64,000 nt of DNA from Xylaria sp. FL1777 (Eukaryota > Ascomycota > Sordariomycetes > Xylariales > Xylariaceae). The stretch covers positions 41,732 through 105,731 of the forward strand of contig MU400653.1 in NCBI GenBank assembly GCA_022578965.1. Direction: 5' to 3'. Under the pieces are notes generated by a model. The model was not told the origin of the DNA. It saw nothing but the letters and a program-made list of their open reading frames with translations, and searched no databases. This document shows, piece after piece, positions 1-10,252 of the stretch. Positions within the stretch are counted from its first letter, which is position 1, and every line of letters begins with the position of its first letter. A program made the translations under genes and the position numbers.

Positions 1-1990
1 TTGGTATAAATGAATCTTGTACCCCATGACAGCAGATATAACCCATATTGAACGATTAATTGATCGAGCTGAATTGGACGCACCTCGCTTGTGTTCCTAC
101 CTGCGAGGCTCCCACTAGCGCTGCATGCATGACCCATGACAGGACTATAAGTACGTTCATTATCGTCCACTGGTTAAGGTAGCACAAGCCCTTCTGCAGC
201 TTGTTGTCTCGGCGCGGGGAGCCAAGGCCGATCACGACGGTCGTGAGGTCCAGGTTTGGGAGTATGGAGTTGGTCGTGGCTACGACCGTGCCCTTCTCCG
301 TGATCTTAGCGTACTTTCTTTCCTTGTCCGGGACGCTGCGTCTTGTGTCGGTTACAAGCTTGGTAGGGATCCTGAGGTTGCACATAGATGAGATAGTCAA
401 CATGCGTTCACTTGGGCTCATTGGCACTCGAGTCGATGTTTTTTCCTTTTACTACTGATCTGCTCTTAGCTACGGGACGGCTTTGATTGTTTTAGCCTTG
501 AGCGGACACCTGCTGCTGCTGGGCGGATGCAGCTGAGAACGTGATCGCTTATGTTTTTGCACAAGATGCACATGTTTACGGTCTTGTTCTGATTTGTATA
601 CAAGTGCGGTACTAGCTGGCACTATATCGAATGTATACGCCTTGCACATAGTAATGATTATACGTTGCACTAAAAGATAAACGTAGATTTGTTGATCTCT
701 TTGCACATAACGTGCCTTTGGCGCAAATCTCTGCTGTAGTTCATCTTGACGTACACTATGTTGTCCGCCCCTATTAGCGTGTCCAAGTACTCGAGCTCGT
801 ATCTTAGATATGGGGGAGAGACATCCAGTGGACATTTCAGATAACGGGACCGAGCACGGGAACTCCTTGCTACACGTCGGCGGGATGCACTTCGCATGAA
901 CTGGGCTTCTCGAACACCCGACGCAGACCACGCACCATTCCTCGAAGGTGAACTTGTTTTTGTTTAAGTTGCACACGGTTTTCGACATAATATTAATCAT
1001 AATAGTATCTACAGGTTCTCAATCACGTACGTGTTTACGTTGTACACTCGGTTAGCACGCGACGTGTTGTAGGGATTAACATGTTTGTTTGGATGCAAGG
1101 TGCTTGATGAGCTCGGGTCTAATGTACGTGAACGGGCTACGTCGGCATGAAGATCATGAACATCTTGATGCACCTGTCCAGCGCCTTCTTCCCCTCCAAC
1201 ATATAAAGCTCGAACCGAATCTCTCTATCGTGGCTGTGCAGGGGTATGACGCCGTACATGCTGTTGTACGCCACCACGCCGTACATCCCGACTCGGGCGT
1301 GCTGATCCTGATCTCTCGTCCATAATCCGAAACAGCAGATAATCAAGCGCAAGCAGTTGGTTCTATTCCACGCCGTGATTGTGTATAGGTATCACGAGGT
1401 TCTTCTTGTCGGGTGGAGCACCGGGTCGGACCAGGCCCATATCTATTATCAGCTTCCCGCTCATAGCCGTTTCGAGATCCCTGGTCGTTATGTTATCTTC
1501 CGTTACTACCAACATCTTGCATACTGCGTAGGTCCGTGGTGACTATGATGGGCTTGACCATCTTCGGGATGATCGGGATGATCGCGATGTCGCCAACCAT
1601 GTCCCCGATCATGTCTGTGTACGACTCAAGCTCTTTAATGGCGAACTGAGCCATTTTATCCTTATTATTGCAATGTGAAGATGGTTAACCTTACATCGGG
1701 CCCATGCTGTACCAAGGCGCCCAGGTGCGGTTCACGACTGATCATGACCGAAACTGGGGCTCTTTCTAGGTGCGTCGAGAACCACTCCAACGGGTGATTC
1801 TGTCCATGAGGTCGTACAGACTCACGCCTAACGACGGCCACCTTCCTCTTTGTGCTTATCTGCGTGTACAAGCTATTGTAGATAGGACCAAGGACACGGA
1901 TCGGACTCATGTACACGGACACCTTTACGGAGTTGAGCTTGATGCTAAATAGCTTGACGAACATGGGCATAGGGACTCTAGATTTGGAGG
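1..1990 (-). pseudogene. Decayed minus-strand coding relic, family unknown
   Basis: On the minus strand several open stretches follow one another in different frames: about 1970-1665, 1653-1540, then about 1520-1370 in a shifted frame, 1352-1137, 1000-670 (two frames) and 427-56. The translations look protein-like rather than random: mixed hydrophobic and charged composition and long runs such as KELESYTDMIGDMVGD and LIGADNIVYVKMNYS. At about 1540-1500 one frame closes while another continues in sensible protein, which suggests a frameshift. One segment (about 1000-900) carries a CVVCVGC cysteine pair. I do not recognise the family. It could be one long broken gene or two or three adjacent ones from an integrated element. 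No intron with good splice sites repairs the frame changes that I can see. That it is a relic is inference; lack of one long frame and the accessory neighbourhood support it. Confidence 0.35.
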
Positions 1991-2340
1991 TTCAGTATAG
2001 AATCGGGGGCTTAACCAACTGACGGTGAGGAGAAATACACCTAGGTAGGGAGGTCAAAGAACACAGGTGATGAGGTGGCACTGGCACCTGCACTGGCTGC
2101 TGCGCCAGTACTTTCCTTTGGGCCTGTTTCTTCCGGGTGCGAGGCTGCACCTTTTTTTGTAGCGGGAGGGTCGTGACTACCTGAGACATTGCAATTTGCT
2201 GCTGCTAAAAAAACATGCCAACATCCCTGCATCCCAATGAAATATGTAATCAATACTTGGAAGATATAAGACCTTCTGGTTTACCTCTTCATCTCATATT
2301 TTTACCTCACATCTTTGACCACTCGTCGAGTCTTCTCTGC

Positions 2341-2450
2341 CCACTCGACTCTGCCCACTCGACTCTGCCCACTCGACTCTGCCCACTCGACTCTGCCCAC
2401 TCGACTCTGCCCACTCGACTCTGCCCACTCGACTCTATCAACTCGACTCT
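2341..2450. repeat. 14-bp tandem repeat
   Basis: Seven nearly perfect copies of CCACTCGACTCTGC, followed by one diverged copy. It sits about 40 bases before the heptad-repeat gene and ends just before that gene's start region. The stretch 1991-2340 before it holds only short minus-strand frames rich in Ala, Ser and Pro that I cannot support as a gene. Confidence 0.9.
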
Positions 2451-2487
2451 GCTCCCTTATTAACACTATTCGTTAAGACGTTCCGGG

Positions 2488-3225
2488 ATGCCAGCCTCCA
2501 TGCGAAACACGGCATCCGGCCCCAGGGCCACCGCAGCCAACGCCACAGCAGGCGACGACCCCCTTGTAACTATGCGTGAGATGCATGAGATGCATGAGAT
2601 GCTTGACAAGATGTCTGAAGGCATCATGGAAGGTATAAACACCATGAAGACCGACGTCAACACCATGAAGACCGACGTCAACACCATGAAGACCGACGTC
2701 AACACCATGAAGACCGACGTCAACACCATGAAGACCGACGTCGAGGCCCTTCAGACCGACGTCAACACCATAAAGACCAACATCAAGGCTCTTCAGAATG
2801 GTCAAGGTAACCTGTACGCATATTTTATCTTATTTTGCCACACTTAACTAATCATCTAGTAGGTATGATGATTTTCAAGCCCGAAACCACCATCAACAAG
2901 TATCTCGAGATACTGATTACCTTTGCCCACGCATGAACTATCATACGGGAGAAATAGTTCTTCTTCCAACAACCATCCGACACTTCAAGCAATTGGAAGG
3001 TAAATAAATTACTTCATGCAATCTTAAATATATTAGCTAATAACAGTAGTGTCTAGTCTTGACGCCCTTGCTACGAAATTAGGTCAGAACACTCCAGACT
3101 ACAGAGGCCTTGAAAAGCCTGAGAAGCAACGGTACCTCCTCGAGTTCATTGGAGTTCCCTCACTTGAAGCTACGATCCTTCTTTTGGATCCAACCAATTC
3201 CCCAGTTGCTGCTTCTGCAGCATGA
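2488..3225 (+). CDS. Orphan fungal protein with tandem heptad coiled coil
   Basis: Three exons rebuilt by hand: 2488-2813, 2863-2999 and 3047-3225; introns are 49 and 47 bp with GT-AG ends. The frame stays open across both junctions to a TGA, giving 213 residues. Residues 1-30 are Ala/Thr-rich. Residues about 30-105 form an acidic/basic amphipathic stretch in which the heptad NTMKTDV occurs five times in a row and decays afterwards, a strong coiled-coil prediction. The C-terminal half contains MNYHTGEIVLLPTTIRHF and ends LLLDPTNSPVAASAA. This architecture (variable coiled coil followed by a short conserved globular tail) resembles hypothetical proteins that recur in accessory regions of ascomycete genomes; no function is known to me. 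The second intron uses a weak acceptor, so that junction is the least certain part. Confidence 0.7.
2638..2742 (+). repeat. 21-bp in-frame tandem repeat coding one heptad per unit
   Basis: Five consecutive 21-bp units, nearly or completely identical, each coding AsnThrMetLysThrAspVal. Diverged units follow to about 2784. Because 21 bp equals exactly seven codons, gain or loss of a unit changes coiled-coil length without breaking the frame. Confidence 0.92.
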
Positions 3226-4610
3226 CTTAATGTGAAAGATCCAGAGCTGCTCTCCTGGCTACAGCATCACAAGTAGATATGGAAGATTTAGAGGTTAGAT
3301 AGCCGAATTAAAAGCTGTTCTTTTTTTATAGTGCCATATTTGTTGTATTTTTTTTGGTTCTAAACGTGCTACTATAGTAATTTCAACATTTATTTCTCGT
3401 ATAAGTAGAACTCATACAGACCAGAGGAACTCCATGTATATGGGGTCCAGCCACATTGCGCCTGTAGTGGCTTAGCTACATGGCTCCGTCGCAATTTCTC
3501 ACAGGTCAAATCCGCACCTTCAATTGAAGTCCATGTCCTTCCACCTTTAACCTTCACATACCTTCAACCACACAACCCAAAAAACCCACATACCAATTTT
3601 TAACAGCACTACTCTCCGATAGCCACTCCACCCGTTACACCTGCAACCTGATCTTCTACTACTACCCGCAATCAATCGTGCCGTCTACTTCATGAAACAG
3701 TAAGCCCATCTGTCTTTCGTTCTACTCATACGCTTAACTAACTAAATTCTAGTTGTAAACCAGTAGATAGAACGTTTGAACACGCAAGTACTGGCGCTTT
3801 AGCTTTCGCCAAGCTTCAAAAGATTGCTTTGTTAAAATTTCAATGCTTTGGTGTCAGCCCCTCTGTGTTTGGCAATCTCTGATGCCTTAAGCATCAGCAT
3901 GCCATGATAAGGTATGCGTAAGTATGACGCACCTAGAAATGGCTATTGCTGCTAATGAAGGGTTTCAGCTCGATTTTAGGGGGGCGGGCGTGATAGAGAA
4001 CATGCGATCGTATCCCTTCAGTTGGGGTTTCAGCTGCAATACATAAAAAGTGGAATAGCGGAGTTGCTTACATAAACAGATAAACCAATGAAATTACAAT
4101 ATGATGCTCGGATAATTGTATTATTGGATTATCTGTTTATGTAAGCAACTCTGCTATTCCACTTTTTATGTATTGCAGCTGAAACCCCAACTAAAGGGAT
4201 ACATGATTTCCTGAGTTCTTGTAGGTGGTGGTTATTCTCCTATTATCATTTGTTTGGTCTTTCTTTTGTTAGTTTAGTTAACTAGTTTAGCTGTAAGGGA
4301 ATAAATGATGCAGTTGGAAGCGTACAAAGAGTAGTGATTCATCGAACGGCTTTGGCCAGTAGACAGACTGATGTCATGCTAAGGCGGCACAGTTAACTAG
4401 GCAGTAGTGACCCGAGATTTCCCCCCGCCAACATCATAATGCCGATGTTACTCCGGCCCTGCCTCCTGGTTCCTCTCTAGGTCCCCTTCTTCTCTTTCTC
4501 CCTCTTCCTACAAACCGTTGCGCCCATGGTTTCTATGAAGTTCATCGCACGCTCAGCTATCTAATGTCATCCGAGCAGCCTAGCTACGGCTTCCTGCGCA
4601 TCTTTCCGCT
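3226..4610. other. Intergenic region, AT-rich, with one MITE
   Basis: No supported coding sequence. It contains the foldback element at 4011-4201 described separately, and a pyrimidine-rich stretch (4440-4520) that is probably the leader of the FunK1 gene. Confidence 0.6.
4011..4201. mobile_element. Foldback MITE, copy 1 (187 bp plus TA duplication)
   Basis: A 187-bp element (4013-4199) flanked by TA on both sides. Its arms of about 70-75 bp are near-perfect inverted copies starting TCCCTT and containing ATACATAAAAAGTGGAATAGC on one side and its complement on the other. A short AT-rich loop separates the arms. There is no coding capacity. TA duplication and terminal inverted repeats fit a non-autonomous Tc1/mariner-type element. 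A related copy of identical length lies at 10251-10441. Confidence 0.88.
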
Positions 4611-7016
4611 ATGGCAGCTCAGTCCCGATCTCAGATAATTAAGTCTAAACCAATAGGTAATGGGCTAAACGGCTTTCTCGAGTCATTTAATTCGACCTGT
4701 AAGGATTTAGGCATTACTCCATCGTCGCAGTCCTTAGATGAAGTAGGAAACGAAGGTAACGGCAAGCTCATAACGGTATTGTGCGCTTCTAATCCACTTC
4801 TAGGTCTCCGGAAGCTTGCAACCAACCTGATTTCGGCGTTGCTGGTTCTTCCAGCCTCTCTCGAACTACGTTCCAGTAATGGCCGCAAAACCCTCCTTGA
4901 TGATCTGTCAAGGCTAGTTTCAGTAGTCAACTCCGATGACTTCGATATCTTACGGATCCTTCCTCTCCTTAAAGCAGTCCTCAGCAAAGAGCCAGACGAG
5001 GTCATCTGGGATAAGGTCTACGATGCGGTTACCGAGTCTACCCCCCCTCCTCGTCCTATATCATCCGTCCCACAGACACCATGGCTACGCAACACCAGCA
5101 GCTTTGCGAACTCCTCCGAACACCGTAAATACGTCGACGACGTGTTAAAGGAAGAGCTTGGCCCTATGTATGTTGGAATACCTAGCTTCTTCGAAGCGTT
5201 CTTTGGCAAGGTTGCAGGGCTTAAAGCAGCAGCAACAGTGGCGTTCGAGAAGTGCAAGGAAGGCGATGACCCGTTATACCGAGAAGGAGGAGGTTGGCAA
5301 GGCTGGCCAGAAGGCGCACAGGAAAAGGATGTCTTAAACTGGCTTGCACAGGTTATAGAACAGCTCGCGGATTTCGCGGAAGAGCATCAACCCGCCTCAC
5401 GAGCTCAACGGAGGCCATTGGCACAGCCTCACAAACCTTTGCAAGGCTCTACAGCAGAACGTAAGCTGGACGTAGGCTTTGTCGATAACCCGGACGCGGG
5501 TGTGGACTCTAAGTGCCGCTGGTCTCATATCCTCGTGCCTGGAGAACTCAAGAGTAACCCCTCTGCCGATATACACTCGAAAGCATGGCTTGATCTAGGC
5601 CGATACGCAAGAGAGGTGCTCGCCTCTCAAGACAGTCGCCGCTTCGTCCTTGGTTTTACTCTTTGTGGGTCGCTCATGCGGCTGTGGGAATTTGACCGAC
5701 TAGGCGGCATCGCGTCCGATCGGTTTGACATCAACCAAGAGGGGCAGCAGTTTGTAGAGGCAGTCCTCGGGTTCCTCTGGATGAATGATGAACAGCTCGG
5801 ATTCGACCCTACCATTATTACAGCCGGAGATAGTCAGTATATCGAAATCGAAAGAAACAATCAAAAGGAGCGTCTCATTATTGATGAGGTAATGAAGCGG
5901 GCACGTTGCATCGCCGGTCGAGCAACCACCTGTTGGAAGGCACATCGAGAAGGGGATGATTCGCGGATGCCTCTAGTGATCAAAGATTCGTGGCAGTACC
6001 CGGAACGAGAGGAAGAGGGAGGATTGCTGCGCGATGCGACCGAGAAGGGTGTTACCAACGTTGCGAGACACTATTATCATGGAACGGTCCAAGTGGGCGG
6101 CGGAGATGACGATATCTATAACAATATTCGGAAAGGCCTCGACATAACGCAAGCAAAAAACTACATACCCGAAGGCTCAATGCTGCCTCCTGCGCGTCGC
6201 ATCTCACGGCAGGGTCAAAGCAGCAGCACTGCCAGCCGGAAGCGGTCCTCGGACACCCCTTTGCCGCCAAGTAAGCGAACCTGTTCAAGCTCTCCGACGA
6301 AGACCGGTAGGCGTACTGCTATCAATCGGGTGCATCGCCGTGTCATCGTTCGCGATTATGGGAAAGCTATCTATAAGGCAAACTCACGAGTTGCGCTACT
6401 TAACGCATTTATCGGTTGTATCGAAGGATACCACTCTCTATATACGCAAGCTAACATGCTTCAACGAGACGTTTCAATCAACAACCTCTTAATAAACGAA
6501 GATGATAGCAATCCCTCTTGGGATTCATTCTTGATTGATTTTGACCTAGCGATCAAAGAGCAACGGGAGGGAGCATCCGGAGCCCGAGGCAAGACTGGCA
6601 CGAGGGCATTTATGGCCATTGGAGTGCTTCGCGATGACGAAAAGCATTCGTTTATGCACGATCTTGAGTCGTTCTTCTGGGTACTCTTCTGGATATGCGT
6701 TCACTACGATGGGCCGGGTCAAGATATTGGGCCAACTGAGTTTGAAGAGTGGAATTACGTGGGCACACAAAAAATAGCTGACTTGAAATTCGCGCTAATC
6801 GGTGATGAAAGACGGTTTCTTAACCGTATAACTGAAGTCTTTACGCCCTACTATCGGCCATTGATTCCATACGTCAATAGGTTGCGGAGGCTGGTTTTCC
6901 CAATGGACAAACCGTGGGAGAATAACGAAGATAGGACGCTCTATTCTCGGATGCAGGAGATTCTTCGGGACGCGCAGATGGATCCAGAGGTGTCTGGCAT
7001 TGAGCGTGAGTCTTAG
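4611..7016 (+). CDS. FunK1-type fungal protein kinase-like protein
   Basis: An intronless gene of 801 aa. The C-terminal half is a FunK1 (fungal-specific kinase) domain split by a basic, Ser-rich insert (about residues 545-580). The catalytic loop reads LQRDVSINNLLIN with Q618-R619-D620 in place of HRD. The metal-binding motif is D643-F-D instead of DFG. Conserved features typical of the family follow: KTGTRAFMAIGVL, then HDLESFFWVLFWICVHYDG. The N-terminal half (about 1-430) carries the usual FunK1 upstream region with HILVPGELKS and DLGRYAREVL. FunK1 genes are often multicopy in fungi and their substrates are mostly unknown; roles in incompatibility or host response have been suggested, not shown here. 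The catalytic Asp and Asn are kept, so activity is possible. Codon use looks ordinary, and the gene is full length despite its repeat-rich surroundings. Confidence 0.9.
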   Translation: MAAQSRSQIIKSKPIGNGLNGFLESFNSTCKDLGITPSSQSLDEVGNEGNGKLITVLCASNPLLGLRKLATNLISALLVLPASLELRSSNGRKTLLDDLSRLVSVVNSDDFDILRILPLLKAVLSKEPDEVIWDKVYDAVTESTPPPRPISSVPQTPWLRNTSSFANSSEHRKYVDDVLKEELGPMYVGIPSFFEAFFGKVAGLKAAATVAFEKCKEGDDPLYREGGGWQGWPEGAQEKDVLNWLAQVIEQLADFAEEHQPASRAQRRPLAQPHKPLQGSTAERKLDVGFVDNPDAGVDSKCRWSHILVPGELKSNPSADIHSKAWLDLGRYAREVLASQDSRRFVLGFTLCGSLMRLWEFDRLGGIASDRFDINQEGQQFVEAVLGFLWMNDEQLGFDPTIITAGDSQYIEIERNNQKERLIIDEVMKRARCIAGRATTCWKAHREGDDSRMPLVIKDSWQYPEREEEGGLLRDATEKGVTNVARHYYHGTVQVGGGDDDIYNNIRKGLDITQAKNYIPEGSMLPPARRISRQGQSSSTASRKRSSDTPLPPSKRTCSSSPTKTGRRTAINRVHRRVIVRDYGKAIYKANSRVALLNAFIGCIEGYHSLYTQANMLQRDVSINNLLINEDDSNPSWDSFLIDFDLAIKEQREGASGARGKTGTRAFMAIGVLRDDEKHSFMHDLESFFWVLFWICVHYDGPGQDIGPTEFEEWNYVGTQKIADLKFALIGDERRFLNRITEVFTPYYRPLIPYVNRLRRLVFPMDKPWENNEDRTLYSRMQEILRDAQMDPEVSGIERES

Positions 7017-7579
7017 CGGCAGAATACTATGAGTATGGTGGCCAATGCGAAGCTCTTTGGGCAACCAGTCAGCGCTTATGCGATTATATTTAGAATAGCA
7101 ATGTTATATTTAAATTCGAGATTTTAGAGATGTTAAAGATGGGCTGCTATGACTTGCGAGTTCCAATATAGGACCCATAGGCAATAGCGGGTGCCTATCT
7201 AAACATAAAGAATAACGTTGCCCTTAAATTTTAGAATTTAAAAGCACTTTTGTTTTTTAATGCTATAGTTTCTAGGTTGATTGGGACAGGCTTGCTGCCG
7301 ATATTGGTTTCAAAAACGGCGCAACCGCTCGAAGTCACTATGAGCCACTACTTATCCGCCACGACCACGACCACGACCGCGACCACGACCGCGACTACGA
7401 CCGCAATTACGCTAGTGCTGGCGCTTGCAACGCTTCTGATCAGAGACAATGCCCTTGTACCAAGAAGGCCATTCCAGCAGAGGACGAGCTGGAAGACGGG
7501 GAAGTTTAAATTGCTGGTCCGCGCTTCGTGATGGATTCCTTCTACGGCAAATGATCGCACCGAATATTGCACTTGACTA
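7017..7579. other. Intergenic region with low-complexity tract
   Basis: Nothing coding that I can support. A trinucleotide-like tract of ACGACCACGACC type lies at 7360-7410 and reads as poly-Thr in one frame, which explains the short open frames here. Confidence 0.5.
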
Positions 7580-7807
7580 AGAGATGCGAATGNNNNNNNN
7601 NNNNNNNNNNNNNNNNNNNNNNNNNNNNNNNNNNNNNNNNNNNNNNNNNNNNNNNNNNNNNNNNNNNNNNNNNNNNNNNNNNNNNNNNNNNGGGTAGAGA
7701 TGCGAATGGGTAGAGATGCGAATGGGTAGAGATGCGAATGGGTAGAGATGCGAATGGGTAGAGATGCGAATGGGTAGAGATGCGAATGGGTAGAGATGCG
7801 AATAGGT
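7580..7807. repeat. 16-bp tandem repeat interrupted by a 99-N assembly gap
   Basis: The unit GGGTAGAGATGCGAAT is repeated seven times after the gap (7692-7803), and part of a unit stands before it (about 7580-7592). N occupies 7593-7691. The gap therefore lies inside the array and its true copy number is unknown. Confidence 0.95.
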
Positions 7808-7899
7808 AGAAGGCTGCGGACGGTGCAGTCAGACTTCCACTGTATTTAGCTGGCACTTTAACGGCTAGACACGTCTCTCTCGAATATAACATTATCGCC

Positions 7900-8260
7900 C
7901 TATCACCTTTATGTATTTTATTCTTGTTTTCCTGGCCTAGATACAATAGCCTCGGCATTGCTGTAAGTCTATTGCACCTACTGCATTTACTGGATGTAGA
8001 CCAACATCGTGATATCTCTTTATTTGTTGCATCCATCCGTACATCAAGGTATTATAAAGGAACATTAAGTCGGTGTCAGACACAAACACGTACGTAGACG
8101 TCTCTAGTGCAATGATAATGATGTTGTTGTACTTAGTTCCAATCAAATGCATGTGCATGGGCATCTCTATGTCATCAATCAAGTCTTGCTAATCATGTAC
8201 TCGCGCTCAAAGAGGCCTAGGTCCACGGTAATAAAGTTCGCAATAATACTGAGATAGTCG
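7900..8260 (-). pseudogene. Possible coding fragment, family unknown
   Basis: On the minus strand a frame of 81 codons ends at 7937. Upstream of its first Met the same general frame continues as a protein-like stretch containing FITVDLGLFEREYM, interrupted by a stop. The open part contains NNIIIIALETSTYVFVSDTD. Composition is protein-like but no family is recognised. It may be a relic of the same kind as that at 1-1990. Flanking DNA to 8510 is very AT-rich and carries no gene. Confidence 0.25.
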
Positions 8261-8512
8261 TATAAAGGCCTGAGTGTAGTTTTATATTGTAGTATATCTA
8301 GTTTATCCGTTTCCAGCAGCCAAAGACTCATCAATAGCAAATGCTAAAACTAAATGACCTAATATATTGATATATGTGCCATTTTTTACATCAAAAGGCC
8401 CATATTCATGCATATAGTTATAAAGACCTTTTATATATAAAATAAAAATAAACCAATTATGGGTTTTTTATATCCCTTAATTCAAAAATGTAAAAGCAAA
8501 CAAACCACTTAA

Positions 8513-8800
8513 ATGTTGAGCTACGGCGCCAGTGTGTCCGAACGAAGTGCATCAGCCACTATAAAGCGAGTTGTCCTACTCGTATCTCTCAACGTAAGGG
8601 GAGGCAATTACAGCAGCGCCCTGCGGAGGGCCCGTCGAAAATACCGCTTGATTGGGGGACAACGTCACAGCCCTGGCGCCTCACCGAAACCGAGGCGGTG
8701 GCATACCGCTCAACTAGGGGAGGGCCGCCACCGACTAGGAGGCTACAGGACTCAAGGGAAGGGGCGAGAACATGGCGGTACCAGCTAGCGCGCGGCATGA
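8513..8800. other. GC-rich island in AT-rich DNA
   Basis: About 290 bases of clearly higher GC content sit between very AT-rich flanks (8260-8510 and 8800-8880). Both strands have short open frames, and neither translation is recognised. It may be the end of a transposable element, such as an LTR or a LINE tail. No terminal repeats or target duplications are visible to me. Confidence 0.4.
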
Positions 8801-8876
8801 AAGTAGTAGTAACAGGCAGTAAGAGTATACATCAAACTTTTTATAAGGGAACAAAGCTATATTAATGGAGGTTGTT

Positions 8877-9869
8877 CTATTTAGTAGAGCCGATTGGCTG
8901 ACCTAAACACCATGATACCAGCAATTCTATCTTCTGGTTAGTGTTCTCTTTGTTAAGTTCTAAAATCGGTGATTTGATGATCCGGAGGGAATTTGTCGAC
9001 ACATCAACATAGCCGTGTACAACACGCGCTGATCGACCAGAAAGAGAGATAACGGTAACCTATTTGTTTAATTAGTATGGAGACGTGAAGACAGGGAGAT
9101 AGGGACGGGGAGACAGGGAGACAGGGAGACAGGGAGACAGGGAGACAGAGACGGGGAGACGTGAAGACAGGGAGATAGAGACGGGGAGATGGGGACTCAC
9201 GGGAATAACACGATGGCAATGATAGCCCCGATTGCGTATGCGTCGCGCTGTACATAGAAGAATACAGCACATTTCTGCAAGAGACAGACTGTCTTCGTGC
9301 AGCGGCAAGTTATCAATTAGTACAGGCGATACATGTGGTGTATTGTTGTCTATTTGGTCGAAAATGAACTCCGCTCGCCAGTGGCCGTCTGGATCATCAT
9401 GAAGCAATTCTTCGCCTCCTTTCCAGTCTATCCTATATAATAATATAATAAATTAGTTTGATGTTCAATTCAATAATAGATTTACTTACTCTCGTATTTG
9501 CCAAGTTGATTCTTCATAAATAAGGCCATCATAATTCATGTTATTAGAAAAGAACATGTAATGCTTGATGAGATTTGCAACCTCGAGGGCGTCATATATA
9601 TTCCAACCATCCAGTATATTAGATAGGTGCTGTGTACTAAACACTTGTTGCTCGGTGAAAATCGAATGAAGCTTTTCTATAGACAACGGTTTTATAAAAA
9701 CCGTTCCATGTGATGATTTTCCTGATCGTAAATCAAGGGTAGAACAAGTAATACCCACGTCCGCAAAATCATTGCAGTGGATGTATCCACCACTATTGTA
9801 GTCCTGAACGCGTCGAAGGAAAGTTCGGGTTGCTTGCCAAATACTCTTTGCTTTCGCAAAATATGCCAT
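8877..9869 (-). CDS. Orphan three-exon fungal protein, function unknown
   Basis: Minus strand, exons 9869-9490, 9432-9201 and 9059-8877, joined in frame to a TAG; 264 aa. Intron 1 (57 bp) has GTAAGT and TATAG; intron 2 (141 bp) has GTGAGT and AAATAG. The start ATG at 9869 is the first in frame. Joined protein is continuous: exon 2 ends RGYHCHRVIP and exon 3 opens VTVISLSGRSARVVHGYVDV. The C-terminal part (VTVIS..ARVVHG, then KSPILEL) resembles small hypothetical proteins found in many ascomycetes; I know of no assigned function. Conserved His and Asp residues are scattered, with no clear catalytic motif. Intron 2 contains a minisatellite, yet both splice sites survive. The open frame of exon 2 reads on into the repeat, so an annotation that misses the intron would give a spurious repetitive tail. 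Confidence 0.75.
9075..9190. repeat. Intronic minisatellite (about 9-bp unit)
   Basis: Degenerate tandem copies of GACAGGGAG, with variants GATAGAGACGGG, fill intron 2 of the orphan gene at 8877-9869 almost from donor to acceptor. Confidence 0.9.
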
Positions 9870-10120
9870 AGCTAAAGATTGAATAAGTATGCGATAGATT
9901 ATGAGGAAAACATGATTTGCAAGCAGGTGGAATTAACTTAAATATGTAAAAAAGAAAGTTTGTTTCGAATCAGCAGCGTTGGCCCAGTAATCAGTAGCGT
10001 AATCTTTCAGCCACACAAGTGGCTAAGTCCATGTGGCTAGGTGGGCTAGCCCCTCCACCCAATAGTCCACTAGGTCCAATAATTGAGGGTCTGGGCTAGG
10101 TACGTACGGCTAGGTCGAAG

Positions 10121-10252
10121 GTCCGTATGGGTAGGTAGGTCCGTATGGGTAGGTAGGTCCGTATGGGTAGGTAGGTCCGTATGGGTAGGTAGGTCCGTAT
10201 GGGTAGGTAGGTCCGTATGGGTAGGTAGGTCCGTATGGTAGGTAGGTCCGTA
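10121..10252. repeat. 18-bp tandem repeat, interrupted by a MITE
   Basis: The unit GTCCGTATGGGTAGGTAG is repeated about seven times; the last full unit lacks one G. The final partial unit GTCCGTA runs straight into MITE copy 2, whose TA duplication is the TA of the repeat. The part 9870-10120 before it contains no gene. Confidence 0.93.
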
